Assembly: GCF_900496995.4 (NCBI RefSeq)
Contig: NC_044029.1
Location: 16,306,001 to 16,370,000, forward strand
Direction of reading: 5' to 3'
From: Aquila chrysaetos chrysaetos
Taxonomy: Eukaryota > Chordata > Aves > Accipitriformes > Accipitridae
DNA: 64,000 nucleotides
The translations under genes were made by a program, and so were the position numbers. This document shows, piece by piece, positions 1-45,500 of the stretch (positions are counted from its first letter, which is position 1; each line of letters begins with the position of its first letter). The notes under the pieces are model-generated. The model was not told where the DNA came from. It did no database searches and worked only from the letters and a program-made list of their open reading frames with translations.

Positions 1-32812
<32,812 letters not shown>

Positions 32813-33838
32813 CAGAAAATCATTTTAGTGGGACATTCGGTAACGAAAGACAATTATGGTGCTAAATCCCTCTAAGATTTCTCTGAGATTGAGGCTCAGA
32901 TGCTATCTAGCACTGAAAAGCACAGGAGGTCAGTCTGTCTGTCTCAAGGCTTATATTAATTCTTGGTTACTTTTGAAAAAGTTTTAATTCTTCATTTAGT
33001 CAAGTCATTCCATTCTGAACAGTCTAGCATTAGCAACAGTACAAAAAAATCGTAAGGGCCTTTTCCCCCCGCCCAAGTAAGAAACTGGGGAGATATTTTA
33101 AACATGATTTAAATGTTCCTCTCCCTTCAGCAGCAGCTGCTGTTTGAGGGAAAAGCACGGAGTTAACCTCTGGTACCAGCAGTGGTCCAGGTTACATGGT
33201 TTTTAAAAACATTTTATTAGAAAGGAGCTGTCTGACGGACAAGGAAGAGCAGTATGCTGCACTGGGTTGTCTTTGTTAAATGGCTAGATCTGTAATTTTG
33301 GGGACCTTTATTCTGCCGGCAAGAAGGGTGCATGGTGTAGAAGTTTTAACAGAATGGTTGCAGGAAGCTGCAGTATGGGGTGAATGTTACTCCCCCACCT
33401 CGGTAAATTCTGTTACAGCGTATGTTACTCCCTATGCAATGAAATGTTTAATGGTGTGTCTGGCAACCTGTGGGGATTTTTACAGAGAGACCTTTTTAAT
33501 GGGATAAAACCTCTGAAGAAGGATTACTGATGAGTAAAACTGAAATGAGTTCAGACAAATTAGAGAGGTTTTAAAAGAAAATGGCTTTTTTTAAACTATG
33601 TCAGTGGAAGATTGATACAAAAGCTCTTAAATGATCCACAAACCTGTAAACTTGTACTGTCACACGTGAGCTTTTTAAGTCGGTCAACAATTTCTTGAAG
33701 GGACAAAAGTCGCATTTAATATGCTGTTTTCAGCCTTCTTTATGATAAACATTACCCCCTGCAACACGTTTTTAGAATTTAAAATTGTAAATATATTTTA
33801 CAAACACATCACACAGATTCTCTCCTCTCCCCCCAAGC

Positions 33839-33844
33839 AATAAA
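33839..33844 (+). terminator. GRIP1: Proximal polyadenylation signal of GRIP1
   Basis: AATAAA about 1.03 kb after the stop codon. It could make a shorter 3' UTR. Confidence 0.5.
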
Positions 33845-34217
33845 ATACTGCCAGTTGCTTTATATGCTCACCAGCAGCTGCTTTGGTTTATTCCAGTATT
33901 CAAGTTGTTATTAGTAATTCTTGTTATTGGTGAATATAAAGATACTGGATTTGTACATTTGTAGAGTCTCCATATCTCAGCAATCACCTTACAGAGTTGT
34001 TTCTGGTCACTTTAACCTGTTTAACTGTATCCCTGTTGCTGTTTCCAATACATGAACAAGCTCACCTGCCTTGCACACAAAAGTATCTCTGATTTCTATT
34101 TATTTCAGCACTGCCAGAGGAGGTCAGAATGACATTCAATACTGAATCATGTTAAAAAAAAAAAAAAAAAAAGAAAAAAGAAAACAACCAACTTCATGAG
34201 TCACTTAAATATGTATT

Positions 34218-34223
34218 TTTATT
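34218..34223 (-). terminator. HELB: Alternative HELB polyadenylation signal (AATAAA)
   Basis: Canonical AATAAA on the minus strand, about 140 bases inside the end of the GRIP1 3' UTR. Use of this site would make the two convergent mRNAs overlap. Confidence 0.3.
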
Positions 34224-34359
34224 TGTAACAAATAAGTATTAAACTGTAAAGTATTTTTGTACAAATTTAATACTTTAATAGCATGATATTTATCGTCTAT
34301 GTTGTTTTTTGAAATTCAAACTGTTGCAAATATTTGTATGGAAAAACTGTATAAATTGA

Positions 34360-34365
34360 AATAAA
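34360..34365 (+). terminator. GRIP1: Distal polyadenylation signal of GRIP1
   Basis: AATAAA in GAAATAAACAGTG, about 1.55 kb after the stop. It is preceded by U-rich sequence with TGTA elements (TTTGTAC, TTGTATGG), the usual context for a 3' end. Confidence 0.65.
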
Positions 34366-34495
34366 CAGTGATTTAAAGATATTAAAAATGAGATAGATAG
34401 CATTTTTCTACTTAATATTTTTTCCATAGCTGTAGCAAAAAATACCACGTTTATAATTCTGGTACCATTTTTCCTGCCATATGTGTAAAAAAAAA

Positions 34496-34501
34496 TTTAA
34501 T
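34496..34501 (-). terminator. HELB: Candidate HELB polyadenylation signal (ATTAAA)
   Basis: The common variant hexamer ATTAAA on the minus strand, about 0.7 kb after the HELB stop. I saw no canonical AATAAA on the minus strand between 34386 and 35202. Confidence 0.4.
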
Positions 34502-35202
34502 AATTGTTAAAAGCAAGCAAGCTGTCCCAATTTTAGTACGATTTGTCTGATGTTTGATTAATAAGATGACTGATCGCAAAGATTGTGACTTGCTGCATTG
34601 TAAAGTACACAAAAAAGGTTGAAAGTGGAATGTTACTTGATTACTTGAACTCCAACTTGGAATTCTGCTTTTCTTACCAAGATCATTACCAGCATATAAC
34701 TATTAGCTAAAGCAGCAATGGCAAGTTCTACATCTCTTCCAAGTACAAAGTGGGAAAAAGTTTCTGTGTCACCGATTGCAAAAGTCCCCTTTATGAACTG
34801 TTATTTTTTGACTTGAGCAAACTGCCGTTTTGGCACATCAGTTAGTTACAGCTTCTCATCAATTCTGTAGCATCAGGAGATGGATAAATCTTGAGATGGA
34901 TGGCTACAGTCTTTAGACCTAGAAATCCCTGTGTGTTTTTTTAAGGGAAGGTCTGGAACCTGTAAGACCTGTAAGTTCATTCTTCACCAAAACAAAAGAA
35001 TGATAGGATTTTTGATGACACACACCAAGGAATCACCTACTAAGAACAGATCACTGAAAATATAAAAGGCTTGCTTTAAAACAAGCTGTTCTTCACAGAA
35101 CATGCAAATACAGAAAGGCCTTTGAAAATCATCTGCAGACCCTGCTTCCCTCTTCCAAATCTTGAAGGAAACAGGTTCAAGAAAGGTTCACAGCAAGGAC
35201 AG

Positions 35203-35304
35203 TTAATGGTTTGTTAAGCTTTTGAAAAGCTTCCTCGGAGTCAGTGGTTCCAAAGTTAGATTCAGAAGTCTGGAAGACCCAAGTGGGGAATCTTGTACTG
35301 TTGC
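35203..35304 (-). CDS. HELB: HELB exon 13 (last coding)
   Basis: 33 codons plus TAA (35203-35205); the acceptor is TTTTGACAG. It encodes [20 protein letters not shown] and then [13 protein letters not shown]. The pattern SPxxSSRLxNLxL...PRxLFK matches the mammalian HELB C-terminus, which supports this small exon although it has no long open frame of its own. Confidence 0.9.
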   Translation of the reverse strand, partial: ATVQDSPLGSSRLLNLTLEPLTPRKLFKSLTNH

Positions 35305-36550
35305 CTGTCAAAATAAAACAAAATTGTTATGAGAGTTTGAACCAGAACTAAAATACAATAACATCTTCAGGAAAAAAAAAACAAACCACCTTTCTCCATG
35401 ACAGAGCTCAGAAATGCAATATAATGAAAAAAGCATCTGTTAAGCATCTTTGTATAAAAATCAAAGATTAAATTTTATATCAATCTTTCACAGCAAGTCA
35501 GCTCCTAAAAACTGACTTCTGTACACAAAGAATAAGCTAATATAGGCTAAGCTAGCCAACGGATCACTCCAGTGACTAACAAGATGTAAAAATTTACTGC
35601 TGTTGACATTATAACTTATTTTTCCCTATTAGTCATATATTACTCTGGGAAAACATCTGCCAACTGCTTCCATTACTGGTCATCTTGAAAATTACTAAAT
35701 AAATAATAATAAAACAATCATAACAGTATCCAGGTGACTTGCAGTGGTCAAAGAGCACAGACGTTTGGGTTGAACTTTCTCAGTAAGGAGATACTTACAG
35801 AGGGTATTTTTGTAGCATCCTCAGAATTCTCTGCAAGAGTTTGTTGTCTTTTACGTGGACTCTGCTGCAGCTTGCTCGTCTCCTCTTCTTTATTGAGAAC
35901 TGCTGTCCCTTCCTGTTTAAACAAGTCAGTCAGAGGTGCAGATGGGTCAGGAGCACCTTGAGTTTCGGAAACAGACCGAGTCTCAAGTTGACTTTGCCAG
36001 CTCTTCGTCAGGGGAGAGGAAGTTTGTTTGGGACAGTTCCTTGCTTCTGCGATTGCCGCTCTCAAAAATGTCTCTAAGCGAGTTTTTCTGGGTATATTCT
36101 TGTTAGCGACTGCTCTCCTGAGGTGCAGCTCTTCAGCTATAACATAGACACGGCAGCGTCCTCTGGTCACGGCTGTGTACACATGCTGCCAGTGCTGACG
36201 GCCAAGATTGCCAACCACGTAGACAATGGTTTTTGCCTCAGAACCCTGAAATGTGTTTAAGAACACTTTATAAAATTAAGATCTCCAGTAAGTAGTTTAA
36301 AAAAAAAAAAAAAAAAAAAATAAAGACAGGTTGACAGTTTACAAGAACAAAGAAGTTGGAGACAACCAGGGACACCTTCAAGAATATTTTCTATCCTGCA
36401 TTCAAGGAATTTTAGTTTTAAGAGAACTTACTTCTTACTCTTTCACATGAAAATACAGTGCATTAGCAAGATAAAGCCATGAGAAAGTTTTATCAGCTCA
36501 TAGTTTTGTTTTGTTTGGGGGTTTTTTTGGTTTGTTTGGGTTTTTTGGTG

Positions 36551-36583
<33 letters not shown>

Positions 36584-39500
36584 TGAAATGTGTGAACAGT
36601 TCTGGCCCATGCATGTTTTATGTGACACAGATTCTTCAGTACCTTATACTTCACAGTGAAAGTGAAGCCGTACATGCTGCTGATGGTCAAAAAGCGCTGT
36701 TTATCAGTCTCTACATCCTAAAGAAATAGTACAAGAACACTCAGCAGTAAGGAAGGTTGTATCAGCAGTTCTATCAATGTCTACACATCTCTGTGTGTGC
36801 ATATGCTAGCTTTCCCTGAAATTACAATAGCCACAATGTCAACCTAGTGAAATAGTTTCAGAAGACACTAAACCCAAAACACTGCCATCTTTCACTGACT
36901 ACCTTCAAGGAAAATAGTTTCAGTTTCAGAAGACACTAAACCGAAAGACTGCTATCTTTCACTGACTACCTTCAAAAAAAATAGTTTCACTCTACAGGGC
37001 CTACCCTAACTCCTTCTGTTTAGTAAGAAAAATGCTGAGAAAGGAAGTTTTACCCCCCAGAAAACTTAGATTATCCTAAGGTACAATGAAATAATACCAG
37101 TGAGGCTGTTAAATGATTTGTTGCCACAAACGGAAAAAAGCCTGCTCTCTCCCGCCACCCCTGTATGGTCCCCCTTCCCCATGCACAAATACTGATGATA
37201 CTTTCCCTGGACCCTCTGCTGAGTCAACTCAACTCACTGAACCCAGCAGAAAAATACAGGGTTTTGTGTTGCTGGGTTTTTTGGTCAGCTTAGTTTTCTG
37301 CCAGAGGAGAACTCAAGCTGTAACGTTAGCTTTGTTCTTTACTCAAGACTACATTTCTACCTATATCCAAAACATTATGCATTACAGTTACAATATATTT
37401 GAGTATTTACAGAATTTATTTACACTGGACATTAGCAGACCAACTGAAGCACATTTTACAAAAACACCCAGAGATTTTTTTCTTTCATTCTCTATTGTGA
37501 GTCAGCCTCTTCCTTGCCTTTCACACAATAGTTTAGCAGGAGAACTAAGTCTATCTTATGAACTGAAATTATAAAGTGTGAATTGTTCTGTTCTGGGGAT
37601 TCAACAAGGACTGAATCGGTTACCACGGGTATTTGTGCAAGTTTCTGCAGCAAGGACTTACCCCTGTTATGAAAAATACATCTCCATTGCATAGTCGTTT
37701 GCCCTCCTCAGCAGCCTCTGTACCAAGAGTGGTTTCTCCACTTTTGCTTTCATGGTGATTAGGATCCTCTCTGAAAGCACAGTCTGGCAAGAGATCCTTG
37801 AGATATGTATTCCGTGTGCAGACAATCTTGTCATTAATTTGAAATGAAGGTTGGTTTTTATGGTCACTAGGTCAGAGAGGAGAAGTGTCTTTACAAAGTA
37901 TGCATTTACCATCTCTCAGTATTTCTTCTCCATCCCCTTTCTATACGTGGGCCAGATTAAAAACTTAATAATGTTCAAAAGAGTTAAGACAACTCACATT
38001 TAAAAGAAGTTTCTTGAACTTTTGTAAAACACAGTAATATGGAGTAGCACCAAAATCCTGCTTCCAAAAATATTTCAGAATCTATTTAGAAATCATACGG
38101 TGGCAAAAAATAATCAACCTTGACAGTTTTTTTCAAGTCCATTTTAAATAATTCAGCAGCAACTCAAAATCTTGTCATTCACATAATGACAATTTAAATG
38201 AAAGGCAGTTCATTACCTCTGTTTACAGTCCAGGTTGAGATTAAAGAACCCATCAAAGAAAGTTTATTACATAAAAGTTTCTAACATAAATAATCAGACC
38301 TAGAAGAAACATTAAAAGTTTTATAATCTTATTTTAGGTTGTTGGCCTGGCTGTAACACTTCCAAAAACAAAGTGAGATTGTTCAAAGTAAAAATTGCAA
38401 GACACTGGCTTACCTGGTTGCATGATTTGAATAGTGTTGGCAGCAAAGTTCATTTATTAGATCGCAATCTTTCCTAAATCATACAAAACAAGAACATGAA
38501 CAAAATCATGATGTATAAAACATACAGTTGCATGCAATGTCACATTAACATTAATTTATAAATAATGGAAAAAGCCCATTTTAGCTATGATGATCATCCA
38601 CCAACAATTAAAAACAATAGCTGATTCAGAGGTTAGAAGATAGAGCAGTAAAGGAACAGTTTTGTCTAAATACCATAGAAAGTGAGCCAAGGCTGTTTGC
38701 AATGCATACCTATATTAGCTAGATTTGTTTTTAAGATAAAGAAGGAAACTAAAGAAAAACTAAAGTCTGGATATATTATTTTCTGTCTGTGGATGTATTA
38801 AAAATAGTCAGGTTTATTCCCTTTTTAAAGACCTGGAATTTTAAATGCACATTATGTACCTATAAATATATTCTAGAAGAATCTTACATGGAAATCATTA
38901 ATAACAGTATTGTACCTGAATGCAGATTGAAGAAATGAAATTGATTTTGGAGTTACTCACCATTCACAACAAACTGGTGAACTAGCTAAAATTTATAAAT
39001 CGCTTATTTGAACACTAGTAACCTGTAAATAGTGTGTGGTTTTTAATTGCTGAGAAAAGGTTCTTCACAAATAGAAGTGGAAGAGTTTTTTCTTAAGTAA
39101 GTACCCTTCTGTGCAGAAGTGTAAGTTTATGGACTATTGGTACTACTGGACATTACATTTATCCCTTCAGTGTTTCTGTGAGGCCATCCATACTATTCAC
39201 GCTCCTGTGGTGGTTCACATTACCAATGATTACTAACTTTTCCAATCTTTCTTCAAAGTGTGTTAGAGCCCTACACCCCACCCCTTCTTAAATGATGAGT
39301 ACTGTGCTTCCGAAAACCCAGACTGTAGGCATTCACCACTGCCCAGCAGAAGCACTAACGCCCGTCAGATTATGTGACTAAATCTGGCCCTTGTCACATG
39401 GCCAAAATGCAAGTATCTTCTGTCATTTGGTCAATGTCCACCTGTGACAGAAGCATATATAGACAGTAGGTTATATGTTCCATCACGCACCCTGGAATTC

Positions 39501-42500
39501 ACACCTGCCATGATGCGATATGTTTGAATATGGACATTTCTTTGTATTTTGCAGGTTCCTCCTGCAGTCAAGCCCCTGCTTTTCACTTCTGAAGAATACT
39601 GCACTTCTTTAGCAAACACCACAGCACAAGCTCCCAGAGAATCTACTACAAAAAGCTGACTGCTTATGTCCATCCTTTGTTTCTTTAACATAAACAGTAC
39701 AGATGAACAGGAACATAAAGGCAGAAAATAACATTAAGCTTATAGAACAATTAAGCAACTCTCCATGGAGAGACTGGGGGGCAACCAGAAGATACAGGAA
39801 AAGACACCTAGCCTGTTGTTCTCTCTAGTAATTTTATGACATTGCCACTAGTCTCTCCAACTCAACACATTCATCTATTTTTGGATTGTAGCTGCTAGCA
39901 AGGATTTTTTCAGTATCTGCCTGCATGCTCCATTACCTTCTGAAAGCAATGAACTGCGATTGTTTGGCATCCTCCAATCCTGGTCCTTTTTTAAGTAAAG
40001 CCTTTATAGCAGTTTGCAAATCTGTTTTGGAAGACACAAGAGGTAAGGCATTAAATATGCAGAACAAACAATTTCAGAAAGAAAAATATAATTCAATATG
40101 AAATTGCCTTCACTTATTTCTTGCTTCAATGAAGTTTCAACTCATTTAAAACAACAACAAAAAAACAAAACACAAAAACACCCACACCCCCTCAAAAAAA
40201 CACACATCACAAAACACCCACGTACATACTCTCCCAAAAAAGTATCAATCGTGCAGTTATCCCACTATTAAAATCTCAGAGATGAGTGATACGGAAGGAG
40301 AGAAATTATTTCTCTGTGTTAAGCAGCTGCATAGAGCGTCTTTCATGCAAAATAAAGTTCTGATACAGCACATTAAAGAGGTAAAGGTAGAACATTTTTA
40401 AGCCACAGACCTATACATTTAGATTTCACAGAAGAAATCCGTTTTTAGTGTTGTTTGCTGAGTAAGTTGCTATATTAAGATAAGGTGATGATTGATACTC
40501 ACATTTTTTTTTCCACATTCCCCCTGAAGCTTTTTGATGCATATCAAGTAGAGGCCGCTCAATCCACTCATTCAATAAAGGCCAAAAAAACAATAAAAAA
40601 CAACTGCCCTAACCCTGACCCGAAAACATTTTAAAGAAATACTGGTGTCCCCTCTGCTTCCATCTTCCTAATTTGATTCTAGATTTGGCAGCACATTCCT
40701 GTCCAACACACCATCCTGTTACAGCTGCTGTTTACTCAAATGATTCACCTCTGAAAAACTCAATCTTTTAAGGTTTGACAGCTCCAGCTACAACATAAAA
40801 AGGTGATCACATTTGATTACACTGGTGGAAGCTGTATCACCCCCATTTCAAAACGTAACTGGTGAGCTGGAGCTCTACAGAGTATCCTTTCCACTTAGGG
40901 GTCTTGCTGTGTGTACTTACAGAAGGCAAAGGGTAAACTATGAATCTAGCATTTAAATTTATACCACAAACAAAACCAGACTAAAATCTTCCCAAAATGT
41001 TAGTTCCAGCCAAATAGCCTATGCTTTACCAAAGGGAAAGTCATGATCACAAACTGACTGTACACACGTACTGTCACAACCCCCGCCAGCAGGCAAAGTA
41101 ATAAAAATGAATTTCTTCTCTGGGCTTGGCATTGTCATTTCCTCATTCCAACCAGGAACTTCCAGCACCTCATCAAATTCAGGAAACATCCGCTGAGAGA
41201 TTCTTGACCAGAGCAATGGAGGGAAAACAGAAAAGAAAAATCATCTCCAGTTAAAGGATTCCAGTGTATCATCATCTACATCAGCCTGCAGTTCACCATT
41301 TATAAATTTTTGGTCACCTACTCTACATACACCAAAAACTCTTTCTTCTGATCATAACAATTTCACATTTAAAAAATTGGTAATTTATTCTCTAAACCCT
41401 TCAGCACTGCAGCAGATACTTAGTACTACCTATATAGTTCTTTTCATGGGAGCAGACTGGAGTAACACAGAAGTGTTACTAAAAAAAAAAAAAGTGAGAG
41501 TGTTTGTAAAACACTTAGTAGTTCTGGACATCTTGCAAATGTTCAGAATATTCTCAAATTCCTAATCAACATCAAAACATCTCGGGCACTCAGACCTAGA
41601 TTTTGTTGTCTGAGGTTTAAAAAAAGAAATCATGCACTGACAGTAAACAAGATTATTTCCAGACCAAAAGTAATGCAAATGCTGGAAACATTTAGAGGTT
41701 CTAGGTGTTAATACAGCAAAAATAAAAAGAAACTATGATTTAATGGCCCTTGAAATCTAAACTCGCAATGTAATTCAGCCAGTTTTAGCTGTTGTCACAC
41801 TTACTAGCAATGTCTTTAAAACTTCCTTTTTAGAGAAGCAATTGTAAGTCATTTCAGAAGGCATAAAGTGATTTGTGCACGCACAACTCACTTGAAAACA
41901 ACAGGGAGTATTTGATAGTGAAATACACCCCATAAAATTCAGGAATATTCCAGCACACACATTTTTTTGTCCAACAGATACACTTCTGGAAAAATTTGTG
42001 GGGTTTTGTTGTTTTGGAGGTTGGTTGGTTTGTTTTTAAAACCAGTGTTACTGATTTTGAATAAGAAACTGTAACAGAAGCAGTACTAGCGAGTCAAATC
42101 TGGATGCACTACCATTTTGCAGGTAAAGGACCAGACCTACTACAAGAATGCTTCTTATATAAGCAAATCCCACCTTGATGCGTTATCTACAATTAGTTGC
42201 GATTCAGCTCTGTGATTAGTTTGCAGTTCCACGGAAAAGCCTCTTGATTTTAGACCCTCAAAGACATCAGCTAACATGTTTCCTGGGGCTATGCTTGGTA
42301 ACTGTCTAGTATCACCTAAACAGAATGCAAATTAGTATTTGTGAGAAGCAATTACAGATCACCTGTTAAAAACTGTCTTGAAAAAAACACACCAGAATTA
42401 GTAAAAACTCAACCCTCTCCATAGTAACATGCTTCCTCAATACAATTCATGTGAAATAAAACTTTCAAGACTCTAAGAAACATTGTTTGGGGAATCAGGC

Positions 42501-45500
42501 TGTAGTGTAGTTTAAATTTTTCATATTCGTCACTCAGTAATGCTTTACTAGCAGGTGCAAATCGCTCTGCATGATGAACGCTGACAGTGATCACATCTTA
42601 CTCAAACACATTTTGAAAGTTACATATTTAAAAACAAATGCCATAAATGGCACACTAAAAAGCAAACCTCTGAGAAAGCAGGAAATTCTGATTTTACACA
42701 TCTTTGTTTTCCTTTCTGAATTAAAACAAGATGATCCTAGCATTAAGAATGACATGAAACCTCCCTTCTAACATGTGATTAATATGCTAACATTAGCTTC
42801 TTTAAATTTAAGGAAGTCAGAAAAGTTTTCCAGTTGCAAGATGTAATAAGCTACCACATGGAAGTCATAATACTTTCAGAATCAGACAAAACACTGCTAA
42901 ACAGAGAATGGAGATACTGATACTTTCATAATGACAGCTGAGATGGAAAACTGCATATTTCATCTGACCTCAAGAATAAGCAGAAATATCCAAGTACAGA
43001 ACAATTTAACATTCTAGGGTTTTCAAGAGACAGTGAGACCAGAGGCAGCTCTGATAATAATACACAATATGCAGTGTAAGTAAGTATTGTATAATGCTAA
43101 ATTTGCTGTTTCACTTACCTAGAATAATAAGTTTGGCAAGCTGAGCATTCTCACACAAGAGTTTTAAAACTAAACTAAAAATCTGTACGGACACCAAACT
43201 TCCTTCATCCACAACCAGAACTGTCACAGTAGAAAACTTCCACGGCTGTACTTGTCCACTCTGCTTCCACCATTTAAAACTAAAGATGATCTAGAAACAA
43301 ATCGAAATAAATCAAGTTCTGACACTAATTAACTGTAAACAACTGTCTTATAAAGGTAGCCAGAGTGTGGCATCTCCTAACGTTGTATTTAGAGCTATTA
43401 CCGGAAATTCTAAACTCAAACCTGTACGGACTCGGAAGACTCAACCGTTCAGTCTGATTTTCCCTCTTGGTGAGTACATATCTAGCTGAGATTATCAACA
43501 CTTACTTACACAAAAGCAGAGAAATGCATCCTTTTTTTTTTTCCTGCGGGGACCCTAAAGGATCTAAGGTCAGCCATTAGGTTGCTCAGTAACAGAACAC
43601 CTGCTGCAACTTGCTGACATTAACAAACCCCCAACATTGCATGGGGAAGGGGAACAGGCAACTATCCAGTCCCCAAAGATAAGATAAGCCCACAGTAGTT
43701 CTTATGTTACTAAAATTTTGATTTATACAGGTTATTCCACACCTCCAACGTCTTCTTGGCACCTTCCACTAGCTAGGACAACAGAGACTTGACCTAAGTT
43801 TATTAACAAAGAGTTTGCTTTCTACTTTTTTCTAAAAAAAATTGTGCAATATTTAACAGTGATTAAGAAAACACTGTGTGAATGAAATTTACCTTATTAT
43901 TATTCAACCCCAGGCTACTGATCTCTTCATGTATGTGCAGGTATCAGTATGATTGCTAGGCAACAGGGCACTAGAAAACAGGTCTGCCATATAGAAAGTA
44001 TTTGTCTTCATAAAACAAACAAAGAAAAAAACCTGAGAAGCTAAAAAGACCAGGTGCCCTAGTAAGGCACAAATTTGAGATGTGTATAAGTAGAAAAAAA
44101 ACCCCAAAGTTACAGCAAATAATGTATTTCAAAGGATTGATTTATGATTCCCCAAAATGTAACGCTGACTTCCAAATGCTGACAAGCTGTACCTAAGCAT
44201 TATCATTAATAGCTACACATTTCATAAGGAAAGTTCAATAACAGGCTTTTTTTTCAAAACAAGAATGGACAATGCCAAAAGGTCTTTCAGAACACAATAT
44301 AGAAAAAATTTAAAATTCCTTACCTGATGCAGTGTATATGCAGGAAGCTTAGTTTTTTCACTCAAAAGGTTTGCTGCGGTCCCTGTAGGTGCAGTAAATA
44401 GTACATTTAAATGTTTTTTTGTGTGCATGTTCTCTGACTCCCCATGACAATCAAAGGTATTCCATTCCTCAGATGCATCCAGGTCTTCTTCAAAGTCTTT
44501 AGAAGCAGCTTCCACTTCTTTTTCTATCTGCACTAAGTGATGAAAAAGGCAGCTAACTATTGTGCTCTTCCCAGAGCCTCCTTTTCCACTTATGATTGTG
44601 ACAGGATTAGAACAAATCTTTTCCATAGCAATCACCTGATGTGAGTCTACCTCTGCTTTACTTTGGATACCAGATGTAAACCCTACTTCCTTTTCAGGAA
44701 AGGGATTTTCAGAGTTATGATTGTTCGGACTATTTTCCTTCAGATGTTCCATTTTGTGAGCCTGGGTAACATTCATTTTGTTATCTACCAGTTCTCTTGA
44801 TGTCTCAGAAACATTAAGTATCTTTCTCACATCAACATCCAGTTGCCACGAGCGGTTTGACAGAAGGTCGCCTATATACTTTGCAATGTTTTTTTCAGAT
44901 TCGTGAAGATGCGGCAGAAACACTAGTTTTTTCTCCCTAATCACTATGTCGTGATCTTTCAAAAATTCAAGAGATTGCCAAACATGCTCAATGGACATAT
45001 CTTTAGATACAAAACGAGCTAATTCATCTTGATCTTCATAAGTGTGTCCCATTTCTCTGCACCGTTTCTTGAGTTGATCATACAGAATTAATGCATTCTT
45101 CTGCAAGTCAGGAATCTTCCAGAGGAGATGTTCACACTGACAAAAGGCGGCCCACGTTGCCTCACAGCGAGAAAGGTTCAGCTCCCTGCGGGTAATCTTC
45201 TCCCCAAAAAGAATAAAAGCAAACATATATTTATTTCAGAAGATGTTAGCCTCTTGCTGAGTAACATTCCTCCTAGTAAATACAAATTGCAATTCAGAGG
45301 GTTGAGTCTACAAAAATTTATGTATTTCTCATAATGTACGAAGTTACAGTGCTTTTCAAGCTATATGAAAGCAAGATATTTAAGAGTAAGATGGAATGAG
45401 AATTCTTCTCAGTCACCCTTCTGTATAAAACAGAAAGTTTAAAAACCAAAAACCTGGTGCAGAAATTGGGTATTAGGGAGAACTCGTGCACACCTAATTA

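Larger units (their letters stand above)
32813..34385 (+). other. GRIP1: GRIP1 3' UTR
   Basis: AT-rich trailer after the stop codon. It includes an early AATAAA at 33839-33844, a 19-base A run at 34154-34172 and a strong candidate polyadenylation signal at 34360-34365. The cleavage point is inferred as about 15-20 bases after the last signal. Confidence 0.75.
34218..35202 (-). other. HELB: HELB 3' UTR (extent uncertain)
   Basis: Sequence downstream of the HELB stop on the minus strand. Candidate signals on that strand are ATTAAA (34496-34501) and canonical AATAAA (34218-34223). The first gives a 3' UTR of about 0.7 kb. The second would carry the transcript into the GRIP1 3' UTR. Confidence 0.5.
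36246..36582 (-). other. HELB: HELB intron 11, with A28 and U22 runs
   Basis: 337-bp intron. On the minus strand the donor GT is followed at once by 28 A (36553-36580), and a run of 22 T (36299-36320) lies 53 bases before the acceptor. The two runs are complementary. The intron also has an A/C-rich segment next to the A run. Confidence 0.9.

Noticed and set aside
35748..36266. HELB ending with the open frame that reads through to FNPNVCAL
   Set aside because: A near-consensus donor (GTAAGTAT) lies at 35798, and the exon at 35203-35304 supplies the conserved HELB C-terminus in frame. Read-through remains possible as a minor isoform.
39431..39691. 86-aa minus-strand open frame in HELB intron 8
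   Set aside because: Exons 8 and 9 join in phase without it, and the peptide is not part of HELB as known.
40607..40617. Interstitial telomere repeat (CCCTAACCCT)
   Set aside because: Fewer than two full units; expected by chance in 64 kb.
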